Shown here: positions 1 through 7,433 of the stretch, in pieces | Position numbering within the stretch: the stretch's first letter is position 1 | Layout of the letters: each line of letters starts with the position of its first letter | Assembly (NCBI GenBank): GCA_025128025.1 | Contig: JAHLYR010000011.1 | Span: forward strand, 1-33,580 | DNA length: 33,580 nt | Direction: 5' to 3' | DNA from: Synechococcus sp. CS-1330 | GTDB taxonomy: Bacteria; Cyanobacteriota; Cyanobacteriia; PCC-6307; Cyanobiaceae | Translations under genes and position numbers: made by a program | The notes under the pieces: generated by a model | What the model was told of the DNA's origin: nothing | Databases searched by the model: none | Seen by the model: only the letters and a program-made list of their open reading frames with translations

Positions 1-67
1 CCCGTTTGGTCTGCTTCTTGGCTGTGGTGAGCTCGTAATCAGAGAAGCCAAGCTGCTTGCCGCCCAT
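1..67 (-). CDS. IS5-type transposase, N-terminal 22 codons (cut by window edge)
   Basis: Read on the minus strand from an ATG at 67, the first 22 codons give MGGKQLGFSDYELTTAKKQT followed by Lys-Arg, running off the left edge. This matches from memory the N-terminus of an IS5-group DDE transposase widespread in cyanobacteria, whose first residues are a conserved KQLGFSDYELT-type string. The rest of the transposase lies outside the window. The non-coding stretch from about 68 to 156 would then be the outer end of the insertion sequence, so the element lies just past the 3' end of the 128-aa gene. I cannot define its terminal inverted repeat with only one end visible. Confidence 0.75.
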   Translation of the reverse strand, partial: MGGKQLGFSDYELTTAKKQTKR

Positions 68-156
68 CAACCCAGTCCTGGCCTGCGATCACAGGGTTAT
101 TGTCCCGCAAACGGCCTCGGTTTTCCAGAGTCTCCCTAGTGGTAACGGGCAAATCT

Positions 157-543
157 TTAAACGCCGCCACTCTTCTTCTTTAGTCTTAATCCGTAGAATT
201 CACAGCCTTCCATTACGGCGCGTCTAAGGCTAAATATCAAGCTCATAAGTTCACAGCCCTTTTGATCCACTGGCAAGCAACCAGGCAATGATTGAGTCTC
301 TTCCTCAGCCTGAACAATCAGGCGCTGAATAGCCTCGACAGCAGCCCGCCAACTAAACCATGGAAGCTCAGATTCTACGACCTTGCCCTCATCTGTGTCA
401 TCGTCATTTTCAAATAAAATTTGACATAAATCAAGCTTTTGTTCAATAATATCAATCAAGTCGGCAGTCCTCTTCGACAGAAAGTCAAGCCTTCGCAGCT
501 TCCGAAGAGTCTCAAAAGCCTTCTCTAGTTGATACTCATCCAT
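157..543 (-). CDS. Hypothetical protein, 128 aa, helical
   Basis: The ORF encodes a soluble protein with no membrane segment or signal peptide. The N-terminal half is rich in Leu, Lys, Arg and Glu and looks alpha-helical, followed by an acidic patch (NDDDTDEG, about residues 46-53) and a basic C-terminus (LRLKKKSGG). I do not recognise a family. It starts 18 nt after the stop of the Mrr-type nuclease on the same strand, so it is probably the last gene of that transcription unit. Its base composition is clearly more AT-rich than the nuclease gene, which suggests a separate origin. It ends next to the IS5-type element at the window edge. It could be an accessory or immunity partner of the nuclease, but only position supports that. 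Confidence 0.6.
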   Translation of the reverse strand: MDEYQLEKAFETLRKLRRLDFLSKRTADLIDIIEQKLDLCQILFENDDDTDEGKVVESELPWFSWRAAVEAIQRLIVQAEEETQSLPGCLPVDQKGCELMSLIFSLRRAVMEGCEFYGLRLKKKSGGV

Positions 544-561
544 GGCGCCAGATAATCACTT

Positions 562-1617
562 TCAATCAACCTGCTGAGCCGCCATCCAGACCCGCTTCAA
601 CGGCAGGGCAAGCCGGATCTCTTCGGGCAGCTGGTCGTAGTGGGCAAAGAGCTTCTCCAGCAGATCTTTGCGGCTCCAGAGGCGGACGCGGAAGAAGTCC
701 CGTGCGAGCTCCTTCTGGACATTGGGTTTGAAACCACCCCAGCTCACGAACAGGCAGGTTTCGGCACCAAATTTCTGCCCCGCGCCAATCAGCTTGTCGA
801 CCGTTGGCCTATCCACCGGCTCCGAGCCTGACTTCACCTCCACGCAAATCTGGGGCTTCCCAAAGCCCAGCTCACCGCCACCAGCCAGGATGTCGGCACC
901 GCCATCAGCGCCTTCTGGGCTGCGATAGGTGCTGTAACCCTCCGCTTGCAGGATCGCCTCCACCAGTGCGGTAAGGCCATGCCCCTTGAAGCGGGCCTCG
1001 ATCAAACGCTCAATGCGATCGGCGGCCAACTCCTCGAGGTTGACGTTGGCTGCATCTGCTGCCTCCTCGCCTCCGGCACTCCCTTGAAGACCTACTGGCG
1101 TACGCGGCGCGGAATCCTTCACGCCCTCGGCCTTCCAGTTGCGCGCGGCCATCGCCTTGACCCGGGCCTCAGCGTCATTGCGCTGGATCCGGCAGATCGT
1201 CATGAACGCCCCAAAGGAATACAGCAGGTCCTGGGGGAAAACGGTGCGGGGGATCAGGCCGCTGAACCAGTTGATCGAACGCCAGTGGTAGTAGGGATTC
1301 GGTCCTGCCGCTTCAAAGTGGTACTCACTGGTCAGCTCCCCGAAGTAGAGGCCGGACTGCAGCTTCGAGGGCATCGCCACCCAGTCACCGACTGCCATGT
1401 CCTTCGCGAACGGCCAGACCTGAGAGGACCAATTCAGCAGTGCCTTTGCCTTCTCATCTGGGAAGCGTTCCTCGAGCACTTCGATCAACGCCTGCCGATC
1501 AGGGAGTGCCCCCAGATCCACGTCCAATTCTTCCCAGGCCACATAAACCCGGCCCTCATCGAGGAACTTCTGTTCATGCTCGCCGCGGGAGCCGGCGCGG
1601 ATTAGCCAGAGAGTCAT
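562..1617 (-). CDS. Mrr-type restriction endonuclease, PD-(D/E)XK fold
   Basis: A 351-aa protein. The C-terminal half (about residues 200-320) has the Mrr catalytic layout: a helix with FKGHGLTALVEAILQAEGY, then GADGGADILAGG with the metal-binding Asp near 242, then ICVEVKSG carrying Glu260 and Lys262. Mrr-family enzymes are type IV-like nucleases that cut modified or foreign DNA. The N-terminal 160 residues (WLIRAG..., VGDWVAMPSK..., YYHWRSINW) resemble the small beta-rich modules that precede Mrr domains in cyanobacterial restriction-like proteins; I take it as a sensing or DNA-reading domain. The ATG at 1617 overlaps the stop of a 42-aa ORF in an ATGA arrangement. No methyltransferase gene is adjacent, as expected for a modification-dependent enzyme. 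The exact target is unknown. Confidence 0.85.
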   Translation of the reverse strand: MTLWLIRAGSRGEHEQKFLDEGRVYVAWEELDVDLGALPDRQALIEVLEERFPDEKAKALLNWSSQVWPFAKDMAVGDWVAMPSKLQSGLYFGELTSEYHFEAAGPNPYYHWRSINWFSGLIPRTVFPQDLLYSFGAFMTICRIQRNDAEARVKAMAARNWKAEGVKDSAPRTPVGLQGSAGGEEAADAANVNLEELAADRIERLIEARFKGHGLTALVEAILQAEGYSTYRSPEGADGGADILAGGGELGFGKPQICVEVKSGSEPVDRPTVDKLIGAGQKFGAETCLFVSWGGFKPNVQKELARDFFRVRLWSRKDLLEKLFAHYDQLPEEIRLALPLKRVWMAAQQVD

Positions 1618-1742
1618 GGCGTCTTGCCTCCACCACCATGCAAGCGCACCGCCTCCTGATACTCCACCTCGATCCCCAGCCCCGATTCTTCATAGGGCGT
1701 CAACCGTTTCATTTTCACGTGGTTCAAGCAGGCCAGGCCCAT
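1614..1742 (-). CDS. Small ORF, 42 aa, between the regulator and the Mrr nuclease
   Basis: This minus-strand ORF starts with ATG at 1742, five nt after the stop of the LysR-like gene. A GAGG ribosome-binding element sits at short spacing before the ATG and overlaps that stop. The product begins MGLACLNHVKMKRLTPYEES and ends in a Gly-rich tail. Its TGA overlaps the ATG of the Mrr-type gene (ATGA), the usual sign of translational coupling. No family is recognised. It may simply be a leader that carries ribosomes from the regulator to the nuclease, or a real small protein such as an antitoxin-like partner. An internal ATG at 1712 is an alternative start. Confidence 0.45.
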   Translation of the reverse strand: MGLACLNHVKMKRLTPYEESGLGIEVEYQEAVRLHGGGGKTP

Positions 1743-1747
1743 ATCCC

Positions 1748-2653
1748 TCACGCCGCAGCCCCCTCGCCAGCACCCACCCCTTCTTCCAACGACCCCTCCA
1801 ACCCCAGCAGTGCCCCAGCTCCCCGGGCCGCCGCCCGGAAGGCGCGGCGCTGGATCACCCGCAGCGTTGCCTTGGCTGCTGCAGGTGCCTGCAGCTCCTC
1901 TGGCAGCAGCAGCCACAGCTGTTCTTGCAGGAAAAGCCCATCGGCAACCGGCACCAGACCCTGCTCCTGCCACCAGCTTCTGGGGGCTAGGGCCGGGCAG
2001 AGCGGCACCGCTACGGGCCGCTGCTGCAGCTGCTCTAGCCAGGCCTGCGGGTCCTGCCAGACCCGCGAAGCGCGCTCCAGGTTGCCGATGCAGGGCTCTA
2101 GCTCCCCATGCAGCAGCGGCATGATCTGCGCAGCGGGGAGCAACACCTGCTCCTCCCAGACTTCGGCCCAGCGCTGATGGGCCACTAGCTGCAGCGGCAA
2201 GGTTCCCAGCGGCAGCACCTGCACTCCCGGCCAGTGCGGCAGTTCCCCGCTTGCCAGCTCCTGGTTATGGCAAAGGGAGGAGACCAGCGCTCCATCGATC
2301 ACGCCCTGGGCCACCAGGGTTGCCCAGTCGCCGGCGGGGTGGAAGCAGGGCGGCACTTGCAACACCCCGGGCAGCCCAGCAAGCAGCGACTGGTGCAGCG
2401 CGTCTGTGGCCAGCCGCAAGCGGCCGTCTTCTAGGCGATGGGCCCTGCTGGCCAGACGCAGGAAGCGCAGGCTGCTGCTTCCCCCCCAGCGGCACACCTG
2501 GCGGGGGCCACGCGCTGGTTGGAGGCGGAACTGCTCGGCCAGCTCCCAGTAGCTGCGGCTCACCGTGGTCTGGTGCATCGATAGGGAGCGGGCGGCGCGC
2601 ATCTGACTGCCGCTGACTTCCATCAGATCCAGCACGTGCAGGTTCAGCAGCAT
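1748..2653 (-). CDS. LysR-like transcriptional regulator (divergent family member)
   Basis: From the ATG at 2653 the protein is 301 aa, the usual LysR size. Residues about 4-44 form a winged-helix DNA-binding segment (LHVLDLMEVSGSQMRAARSL, then MHQTTVSRSYWELAEQF) with the LysR-like pattern of tolerated repeats before a TTVSR recognition helix. The rest (LRLATDALHQSLLAGLPG, DWATLVAQGVIDGALVSS) resembles a type-2 periplasmic-binding effector domain, but is poorly conserved and rich in Gln, Leu and Ala. The frame stays open to 2896, but the extra 81 residues are Arg/Pro-rich and lack the family pattern, so I chose 2653. It is divergent from the kinase-WYL gene across about 240 nt and may control both directions. 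Effector unknown. Confidence 0.65.
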   Translation of the reverse strand: MLLNLHVLDLMEVSGSQMRAARSLSMHQTTVSRSYWELAEQFRLQPARGPRQVCRWGGSSSLRFLRLASRAHRLEDGRLRLATDALHQSLLAGLPGVLQVPPCFHPAGDWATLVAQGVIDGALVSSLCHNQELASGELPHWPGVQVLPLGTLPLQLVAHQRWAEVWEEQVLLPAAQIMPLLHGELEPCIGNLERASRVWQDPQAWLEQLQQRPVAVPLCPALAPRSWWQEQGLVPVADGLFLQEQLWLLLPEELQAPAAAKATLRVIQRRAFRAAARGAGALLGLEGSLEEGVGAGEGAAA

Positions 2654-2895
2654 CTCGGGCGGCCTGTAGGACTTGCGCCGCCGCCGCGCAGGCGGCACAA
2701 CGGCAGCAGAACGCTGGATTGGCACGGCAGCGCGACAGCAGAACGGGGCAATCAGCCTTGCCCTTTTCCAGCTCCCGTCCACCCTCCTTCCCGCGAAGAA
2801 CCCAGCCGGCTGAAACCCCCTGGCAGCACTGAGCTGGCTGCACCAGTTGGTTGGCGGCTGTTGCCGCGGGCCGCAAGGGCCAGCAACCTGCAGCA

Positions 2896-5073
2896 ATGGA
2901 GCCCCTGCGCTGTCACCTACTAATCGGCCCGCCCGCCAGTGGCAAGAGCACCACTGCCACTGCCCTCGCCCCTTTGCTTGCAGGGCCTGAGGGGCAGCCG
3001 GCGGTGGTGCTCGCGACCGATGCGATCCGCGCTGAGGTGTTCGGCGATTCGGCCGTGCAGGGGCCCTGGCCGTCGATCCAGCAGCGGCTGCATGAGCGGT
3101 TGATCGGTGCGGTGGCAGCCGGTATGCCGGTGATCGTGGATGCCACCCATGCCCAGCGGCCCTGGCGGCTGGCGATCACCCAGCAGCTTTCCTTACCCAG
3201 GCCAGTGGAGTGGATCGGCTGGTGGCACTTCACACCGGTAAGCACCTGCTTGCGCTGGAACGAGAAACGGGAGCGCCCCGTTCCCGTCCCGGTGATTCGC
3301 CGCATGGCCGCTGCCTTGGCGGATGAGGCCTTTGGTCCGGGGCGGGCGGAAGGCTTTGCCTCGGTGGTGGCGGTGCAGCCCACCCAGCAGCGCGACCTCA
3401 CTACTTATTTACGTAGCGAACTCTCCCGTCTAACCCGCCGCATCAGCGCGGCCTGCAATCGCCAGCACCAGCTGCTGCTCCACGGCCACTCGCGCCTGCT
3501 TGATCTAGAGCGGCTGCTCTACCTGCTGCAGCTGCTTGCGGCGCACCCCGATCTGGCGACAACCGATCAGGGCAGCCGCGAGGCCCTAGAAACGCTCGTT
3601 TCACCGCTGCCCAGCGGTGAACTGCCCCAGCGGGCGGCCGCCCTGCTGCGCACGCTCCATGGCGTCTGCTACGGCGATGCCGAGGCTGTACGCCGCGATC
3701 TGGCCTGGCTTGAGGGCCAGGGCTTCTTCTCCGCCACCCCCGTGACAACGGGTATTCAGCCACTGCCCCTGCTGGCTGCCACCTCTGAGGAGCAGGCCCC
3801 CCGCAGTGGCGGCGTCCATGGCGGCCAGCCGCCGATGGCTGATGCAGCGGTGTTTGTGCGGGTGATGACGCTGCTGCGCCATCTGCTGCAGACGCCCTTT
3901 GACCGGCCACCGGAAGGTCCGGGGGCGCTGGCGATGCAGCGGCATCTGCTGGAGCGTCTTGCCGAGATTCCCGGCGGCCATGGATCAGGTGAGCTTGCGA
4001 CGCTGCGTAAGGACATCGAGAAGACCCTCACCCCCTACGGCTTTCGGCTGCACCACGACAACCCACGTCATGGCTACTGCCTTGGCACCGCCCTGCTCTC
4101 AGCGCCGCGGCTGGTGGAGATCCATGGGGTGGTGCAACACGTGGCCCAGCGGTTGGGGGATCCCACTGCCCTCGATCTACTGAGTGAGCTGGAGCAGCGC
4201 CTGGCCTGGGGCGGTATCGAGGTGACGGCCACGCCGCCGTTGCGCACCTATCTCGATGGCGCCCATCCCGGTGCGGAGACCCTGCAGCGGGGCACCCTGG
4301 CGGAACCAAGGGAAGCTGAGCGGGTCGAGACGGCGATCCTCGAGCACCGGCGCGTACGCCTGCTGCGCCTGGGGTCCTCCTCCGAGCAGGGCAGGGGAGA
4401 AGAGATCCGCGTGTGGCCGCTGCAGCTGGTGTTTTCCGGCGGCTTGTGGCACCTGGCCTGGGAGGCCGATGCCATCGGCCGGCCCCATGGGTTGCTGCAA
4501 AGCGAACGGCTGGAGCAGCTGGTGTTCCTGCAGGCCGAACCTCGGGGTCGCCGCAACGAATCCGACCACAGCACCGCGCTCGCCAGGCTGCAGCGGCTGC
4601 TTCATCACTGCGGCGGCATCGAGCTGGGCGATGACCTCACAGCCCAGGAGGGTCTCTGCCAGCCCAGCAGCGAGCAGCGCCACCGCCAGCTGCAGACCCT
4701 GCGCCTGTCCTGCAAGAGCGAGGCCTACGCCGCCATTCGCCAGGGACAGCTTCCCTTCTCCCTCGACCAGATCAGGCTGGAACGGCCGACTAAGCAAGCG
4801 GAGCCCAGGTCTGCGGCCCAGGGCACCACGGCCGACTGGGTGCATCCGGAGCTGGCCCGGGTGCTGACGCCCAACCCGAGCGGCGACAGCCATCCCCATC
4901 CGGTGGAGATCGACCTGCCGCCCTGGATCCTGGCCCGCGGCAGCGCCCTGCGCCGCTGGCTCTTCTCCCACGGCAGTGCCCTACGCATCGAGGCACCGGA
5001 AGCGCTGCGGCAGGAGCAGCAGGGGCAGGCGCTGGAGATGCTGGCGTTGGCTCAGCGACGCCCCGCCAGCTGA
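2896..5073 (+). CDS. Polynucleotide-kinase-like P-loop NTPase fused to a WYL domain
   Basis: A 725-aa protein from ATG 2896 (an in-frame TTG at 2851 is an alternative). The N-terminus has a textbook Walker A (IGPPASGKST, residues 10-19), a VIVDATHAQ Walker B-like strand near 82-90, and an Arg-rich lid (EKRERPVPVPVIRRM), the layout of PNKP/AAA_33-type nucleic-acid kinases and zeta-toxin relatives. The middle is helical and without clear assignment. From about residue 470 to 560 (ERVETAILEHRRVRLLRLGS, WPLQLVFSGGLWHLAWEADA) it matches a WYL module, the SH3-like ligand-sensing domain found in many regulators of phage defence and DNA-damage responses. No HTH is obvious. It is divergent from the LysR/Mrr unit and upstream of a toxin-antitoxin pair. 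The kinase substrate is not predictable. Confidence 0.75.
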   Translation: MEPLRCHLLIGPPASGKSTTATALAPLLAGPEGQPAVVLATDAIRAEVFGDSAVQGPWPSIQQRLHERLIGAVAAGMPVIVDATHAQRPWRLAITQQLSLPRPVEWIGWWHFTPVSTCLRWNEKRERPVPVPVIRRMAAALADEAFGPGRAEGFASVVAVQPTQQRDLTTYLRSELSRLTRRISAACNRQHQLLLHGHSRLLDLERLLYLLQLLAAHPDLATTDQGSREALETLVSPLPSGELPQRAAALLRTLHGVCYGDAEAVRRDLAWLEGQGFFSATPVTTGIQPLPLLAATSEEQAPRSGGVHGGQPPMADAAVFVRVMTLLRHLLQTPFDRPPEGPGALAMQRHLLERLAEIPGGHGSGELATLRKDIEKTLTPYGFRLHHDNPRHGYCLGTALLSAPRLVEIHGVVQHVAQRLGDPTALDLLSELEQRLAWGGIEVTATPPLRTYLDGAHPGAETLQRGTLAEPREAERVETAILEHRRVRLLRLGSSSEQGRGEEIRVWPLQLVFSGGLWHLAWEADAIGRPHGLLQSERLEQLVFLQAEPRGRRNESDHSTALARLQRLLHHCGGIELGDDLTAQEGLCQPSSEQRHRQLQTLRLSCKSEAYAAIRQGQLPFSLDQIRLERPTKQAEPRSAAQGTTADWVHPELARVLTPNPSGDSHPHPVEIDLPPWILARGSALRRWLFSHGSALRIEAPEALRQEQQGQALEMLALAQRRPAS

Positions 5074-5142
5074 GCTTGAACGTGGGATTGGGCTTACCGT
5101 TGAGCTGTGGCTCCGTGTTGTCAGCGCAGGCCACCTGCCGCC

Positions 5143-5373
5143 ATGACCCCTGCCGATTACGCCACTGAACAGCCTGAGGCTCCCTTCTCCGTGCGCCGCA
5201 GGCAGCGCGGGGGACGACGGATCGTGCAGGTGAGCAGCTCGCTCAGCGCTATGGATGCTCTGCGGGCACGGATCCGTTCCCAGAGCAAAGCGGTGGCAGA
5301 GCACATCGCCACCGATGCAGAGGCCAGTGCCTTCATCGCCGACTGGGCCACGCCTGAACCCCTCAACCGCTGA
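5143..5373 (+). CDS. Probable antitoxin of a PemK/MazF-type pair
   Basis: A 76-aa protein, short and highly charged, with an Arg-rich stretch (VRRRQRGGRRIVQ, about 18-30) that could bind DNA and a C-terminal acidic, helical part that would fit a toxin-blocking tail. I do not recognise a named DNA-binding fold, so the antitoxin call rests on size, position and partner: it lies immediately upstream of a MazF/PemK-fold toxin, the usual antitoxin-first order. The ATG at 5143 is preferred over the upstream in-frame TTG/GTG-type starts because the residues before it (Cys/Pro/Arg-rich) look non-coding. Expected role: neutralise the toxin and repress the shared promoter. Confidence 0.6.
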   Translation: MTPADYATEQPEAPFSVRRRQRGGRRIVQVSSSLSAMDALRARIRSQSKAVAEHIATDAEASAFIADWATPEPLNR

Positions 5374-5381
5374 AGACAGGC

Positions 5382-5762
5382 GTGGACTTGCGGGCTGGGC
5401 AGATCATCACCGTTGATTGGCGCAAAGATCCAAACGACCCTGGGCTGGACCCTCAGCCTCCGGAGCCCAACAAGCTCCGGCCAGCTGTCGTCGTGCAGGA
5501 CTGCGAGCTGTTTGACCCTGTCTATCCAACAGTGCTGGTGGTGCCGATGACTGGCGACCCCTCGCTGGCTATAGCCGATCTGACTGTCGTGCTCCAACCC
5601 AACAGCACCAACGGCTGCAGGAAGGTGAGCTATCTGCTGCCACAGAACCTGACCTGTGTGGCCAAGACTCGCATCACAGATGCCACCGAATGCTGCGTGA
5701 CTACCACCGAGCTGCAGCAACTCCGCCAGCTGGTTGTGCTCGCGATCGGGGGCTTCTCTTGA
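5382..5762 (+). CDS. Type II toxin, PemK/MazF family endoribonuclease
   Basis: The ORF (126 aa) carries the MazF/PemK signature: an N-terminal RAGQIITVDW strand, then LRPAVVVQ, VLVVPMTGD and SYLLPQNLTCVAKTRI. These correspond to the beta-barrel core with the RP-V-V-Q loop and the TxD-type catalytic turn. Members cut mRNA at short sequences to slow growth. The GTG at 5382 is nearly touching a CAGG element (5377-5380), whereas the in-frame TTG at 5388 sits at a normal 7-nt spacing, so translation may really start at TTG 5388 with MRAGQIITVDW. The gene follows its putative antitoxin by 8 nt and ends about 30 nt before the convergent cyAbrB gene. Confidence 0.85.
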   Translation: MDLRAGQIITVDWRKDPNDPGLDPQPPEPNKLRPAVVVQDCELFDPVYPTVLVVPMTGDPSLAIADLTVVLQPNSTNGCRKVSYLLPQNLTCVAKTRITDATECCVTTTELQQLRQLVVLAIGGFS

Positions 5763-5793
5763 AGAGCGGCAAGGAGCTCAACCGAGGAGCAGC

Positions 5794-6156
5794 TCACTCC
5801 TCTTCTGTACTGCCCAGGGGGACGAGCTTGATCTGCTTGCGGCCCAGCTTGATCTCGAACTCATCGCCTGGCTTGAGATCCAGCATGGCGGTGTAGGCCT
5901 TGCCCACCAGCAGATTGCCGTTGCCCTGAACAGTTGCGACATAACTAAGGCTGCGGCCACCCTTGCCCCGGCCGGCGCTATCGGAGCTGAGGCTTACACC
6001 CTTGGCGCCCAGCAGGGCTTCATAGAACGCCGTGAAGTTAAGCCGCTCCGTGCCATCTTTTTTGGTGCTCACATAGCCGCATTCGCGCACGAGCTCGGAC
6101 TTGGAGACATCGCCCAGCTCCTTGACCTTGGCGAGCAATTCGGATCCGGTAAGCAT
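5794..6156 (-). CDS. cyAbrB, cyanobacterial AbrB-like transcription factor
   Basis: A 120-aa protein recognised as cyAbrB: N-terminal helical part (MLTGSELLAKVKELGDVSKS, ELVRECGYVS) followed by a conserved NFTAFYEALLGAKGV segment and, at the C-terminus, the swapped-hairpin AbrB DNA-binding region (GNLLVGKAYTAMLDLKPGDEFEIKLGRKQIKLVPLG). In cyanobacteria these are abundant, nearly universal regulators of nitrogen, carbon and stress genes; there are usually two clades per genome, and I cannot assign the clade with certainty. A good sigma-70-type promoter lies upstream. Convergent with the toxin gene. High confidence. Confidence 0.93.
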   Translation of the reverse strand: MLTGSELLAKVKELGDVSKSELVRECGYVSTKKDGTERLNFTAFYEALLGAKGVSLSSDSAGRGKGGRSLSYVATVQGNGNLLVGKAYTAMLDLKPGDEFEIKLGRKQIKLVPLGSTEEE

Positions 6157-6177
6157 CTGATCTTTGCCTGATGTTCA

Positions 6178-6205
6178 AAAATACCGAACTCAGATGCTGT
6201 GTCAA
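6178..6205 (-). promoter_or_regulatory. Predicted sigma-70-type promoter of cyAbrB
   Basis: On the minus strand a perfect -35 hexamer TTGACA (6205-6200) is followed after 16 nt by TATTTT (6183-6178), about 21 nt before the cyAbrB ATG at 6156. This would leave a very short untranslated leader. The hexamers are read directly; activity is inferred. Confidence 0.55.
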
Positions 6206-6291
6206 TCCACTACATCAGCAGGCAAACCTTTGCTTCCGCTTTCTTCCGCAGTAACCAGTAGTGCAGCCACGAAATAAGGGAAAGATGACTG

Positions 6292-6882
6292 TCAGCGGAG
6301 TGCTTCACAGGCTTCTCCATCGCCATTGCCATCTAGGTAGCTGTGTCCCTGACGTAGCAGCTCCTGGGCGCGGGCATAGGAGCCGATCTCCTTGCACCGG
6401 TAACGGCGGCCGCCCGGGGTGGTGCCATCTGGGATGACCGCTGAGCGGCGCCCTCGCCGGAAGTCCCACGGCCGGGTGATGCCGCCTGGCACCTGCCAGA
6501 TCCAGTATCGGCGCCGGCTGGCACGGTATTCCGCGTCCAGATACTCCTTGGCATCGCAGCCGCTCAGGTACTGCCGATACGCGAATGCCTGACCGTCTTC
6601 CACCAGCGCCAGGTTGATGTTGATGTCAGAGATCACCTCGGCAACTGAGCGGCCGTAGCGATCGGTGGTTTTGATCTTGAGGCTTACATCCCTGCTGATC
6701 GGTAGGCGCTGCTGCAAATACGTGCGGGCCTGCTGGCCGTATGGGCTTTGGGCCGTCTCGGGGGCATCGATGCAGGCCAGCCGTACGGTCCTGCCCGGCC
6801 GGCCAGCAGCAGCACCAAGGCCAGACAGCGACGGATCCAAGCCACCGGCCAGGGCCAGGAGCGGCAGCAGCCAGAGGGTCAC
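6292..6882 (-). CDS. Secreted thermonuclease-like (SNase) protein with Excalibur motif, possibly catalytically impaired
   Basis: Starting at GTG 6882, which overlaps the HPP-gene stop by 4 nt, the product is 196 aa. It opens with a signal-like stretch (VTLWLLPLLALAGG). The SNase core follows: TVRLACIDAPETAQSPYGQQ (Arg35- and Asp40/Glu43-type residues), then TTDRYGRSVAEV (Arg87-type), then VEDGQAFAYRQYLSGC. The C-terminus DGNGDGEACE is an Excalibur calcium-binding motif. The N-terminal DGDT strand, which supplies a calcium-ligand Asp in active SNases, is absent and replaced by a Gly/Ala/Pro-rich stretch. It may be inactive or may have suffered a frameshift near the N-terminus. The frame is open further upstream, but that part is a shadow of the HPP gene. 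Confidence 0.75.
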   Translation of the reverse strand: MTLWLLPLLALAGGLDPSLSGLGAAAGRPGRTVRLACIDAPETAQSPYGQQARTYLQQRLPISRDVSLKIKTTDRYGRSVAEVISDININLALVEDGQAFAYRQYLSGCDAKEYLDAEYRASRRRYWIWQVPGGITRPWDFRRGRRSAVIPDGTTPGGRRYRCKEIGSYARAQELLRQGHSYLDGNGDGEACEALR

Positions 6883-7433
6883 AGCCAGTGGTGCGGATAG
6901 GGCAGCGCCCCCTTCACCCAGCGGCTGAAGGCCGCGGCGATCAGCACAAGCAGCAGCGAGCCGCTCAGCACAGGGGTGATTACAAACAGCGGTGTGGCCC
7001 CCAGCGCCACGCCGAGAAAGGCGAGGCCACCGGCGGGAGGATGCAGGCAGCGCAGCTGCTGACCCAGCAACACCGTAAGCCCCACCGCCAGAGCGATCAC
7101 AAGGGGCCCCTGGCCCAGCCAGGCCACCGCCGCCACGCTCACCAGCGCCCCCACCAGATTGCCAAGCAAGATATTGCGCGGCTGGGCCAGGGGGCTGGCG
7201 GGGTAGCCAAACAACAGCACCGACGACGCGCCGAGAGGCGCCGCCAACAACACCATGCCGCTCCAGGCACTGAGCAGGCTCAGCAGAGTGAGAGCCAGCA
7301 GCGCTCCCAGCAAGGAAAGCGACCGTTGTCGCCGCCGAAAGCGCGGCTGGTAGGCCCGGCCGCGCCGCCGCTGCTCCACCAGCCAGCTCTGCAGCTTCAC
7401 CACACCCCCAAGCCACAAGCTTCCCTCTGGCAC
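6879..7433 (-). CDS. HPP family integral membrane protein
   Basis: A 184-aa protein with about four hydrophobic segments (LSLLGALLALTLLSLLSAWS; SGMVLLAAPLGASSVLLFG; LGNLVGALVSVAAVAWLG plus PLVIALAVGLTVLLG; a last one, ITPVLSGSLLLVLIAAAF) and the namesake motif CLHPPAGGLAFLGV. HPP proteins are small four-helix membrane proteins; a cyanobacterial member has been linked to nitrite transport in chloroplast relatives, but the substrate here is unknown. The start is a GTG at 7433; another GTG pair about 11 codons downstream is equally possible. Its stop overlaps the GTG of the nuclease-like gene (GTGA), so the two are translationally coupled. Confidence 0.85.
   Translation of the reverse strand: MPEGSLWLGGVVKLQSWLVEQRRRGRAYQPRFRRRQRSLSLLGALLALTLLSLLSAWSGMVLLAAPLGASSVLLFGYPASPLAQPRNILLGNLVGALVSVAAVAWLGQGPLVIALAVGLTVLLGQQLRCLHPPAGGLAFLGVALGATPLFVITPVLSGSLLLVLIAAAFSRWVKGALPYPHHWL

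Noticed and set aside
1440-2177. 245-aa plus-strand ORF with Ser/Pro/Cys-rich product
   Set aside because: Low-complexity antisense reading of the Mrr and regulator genes.
2653-2896. Extension of the LysR-like protein to 2896
   Set aside because: The extra 81 residues are Arg/Pro/Ala-rich and lack family pattern; the winged-helix region starts right after ATG 2653.
4177-4971. 264-aa minus-strand ORF inside the kinase-WYL gene
   Set aside because: GC-rich antisense shadow; the plus frame has recognisable domains.
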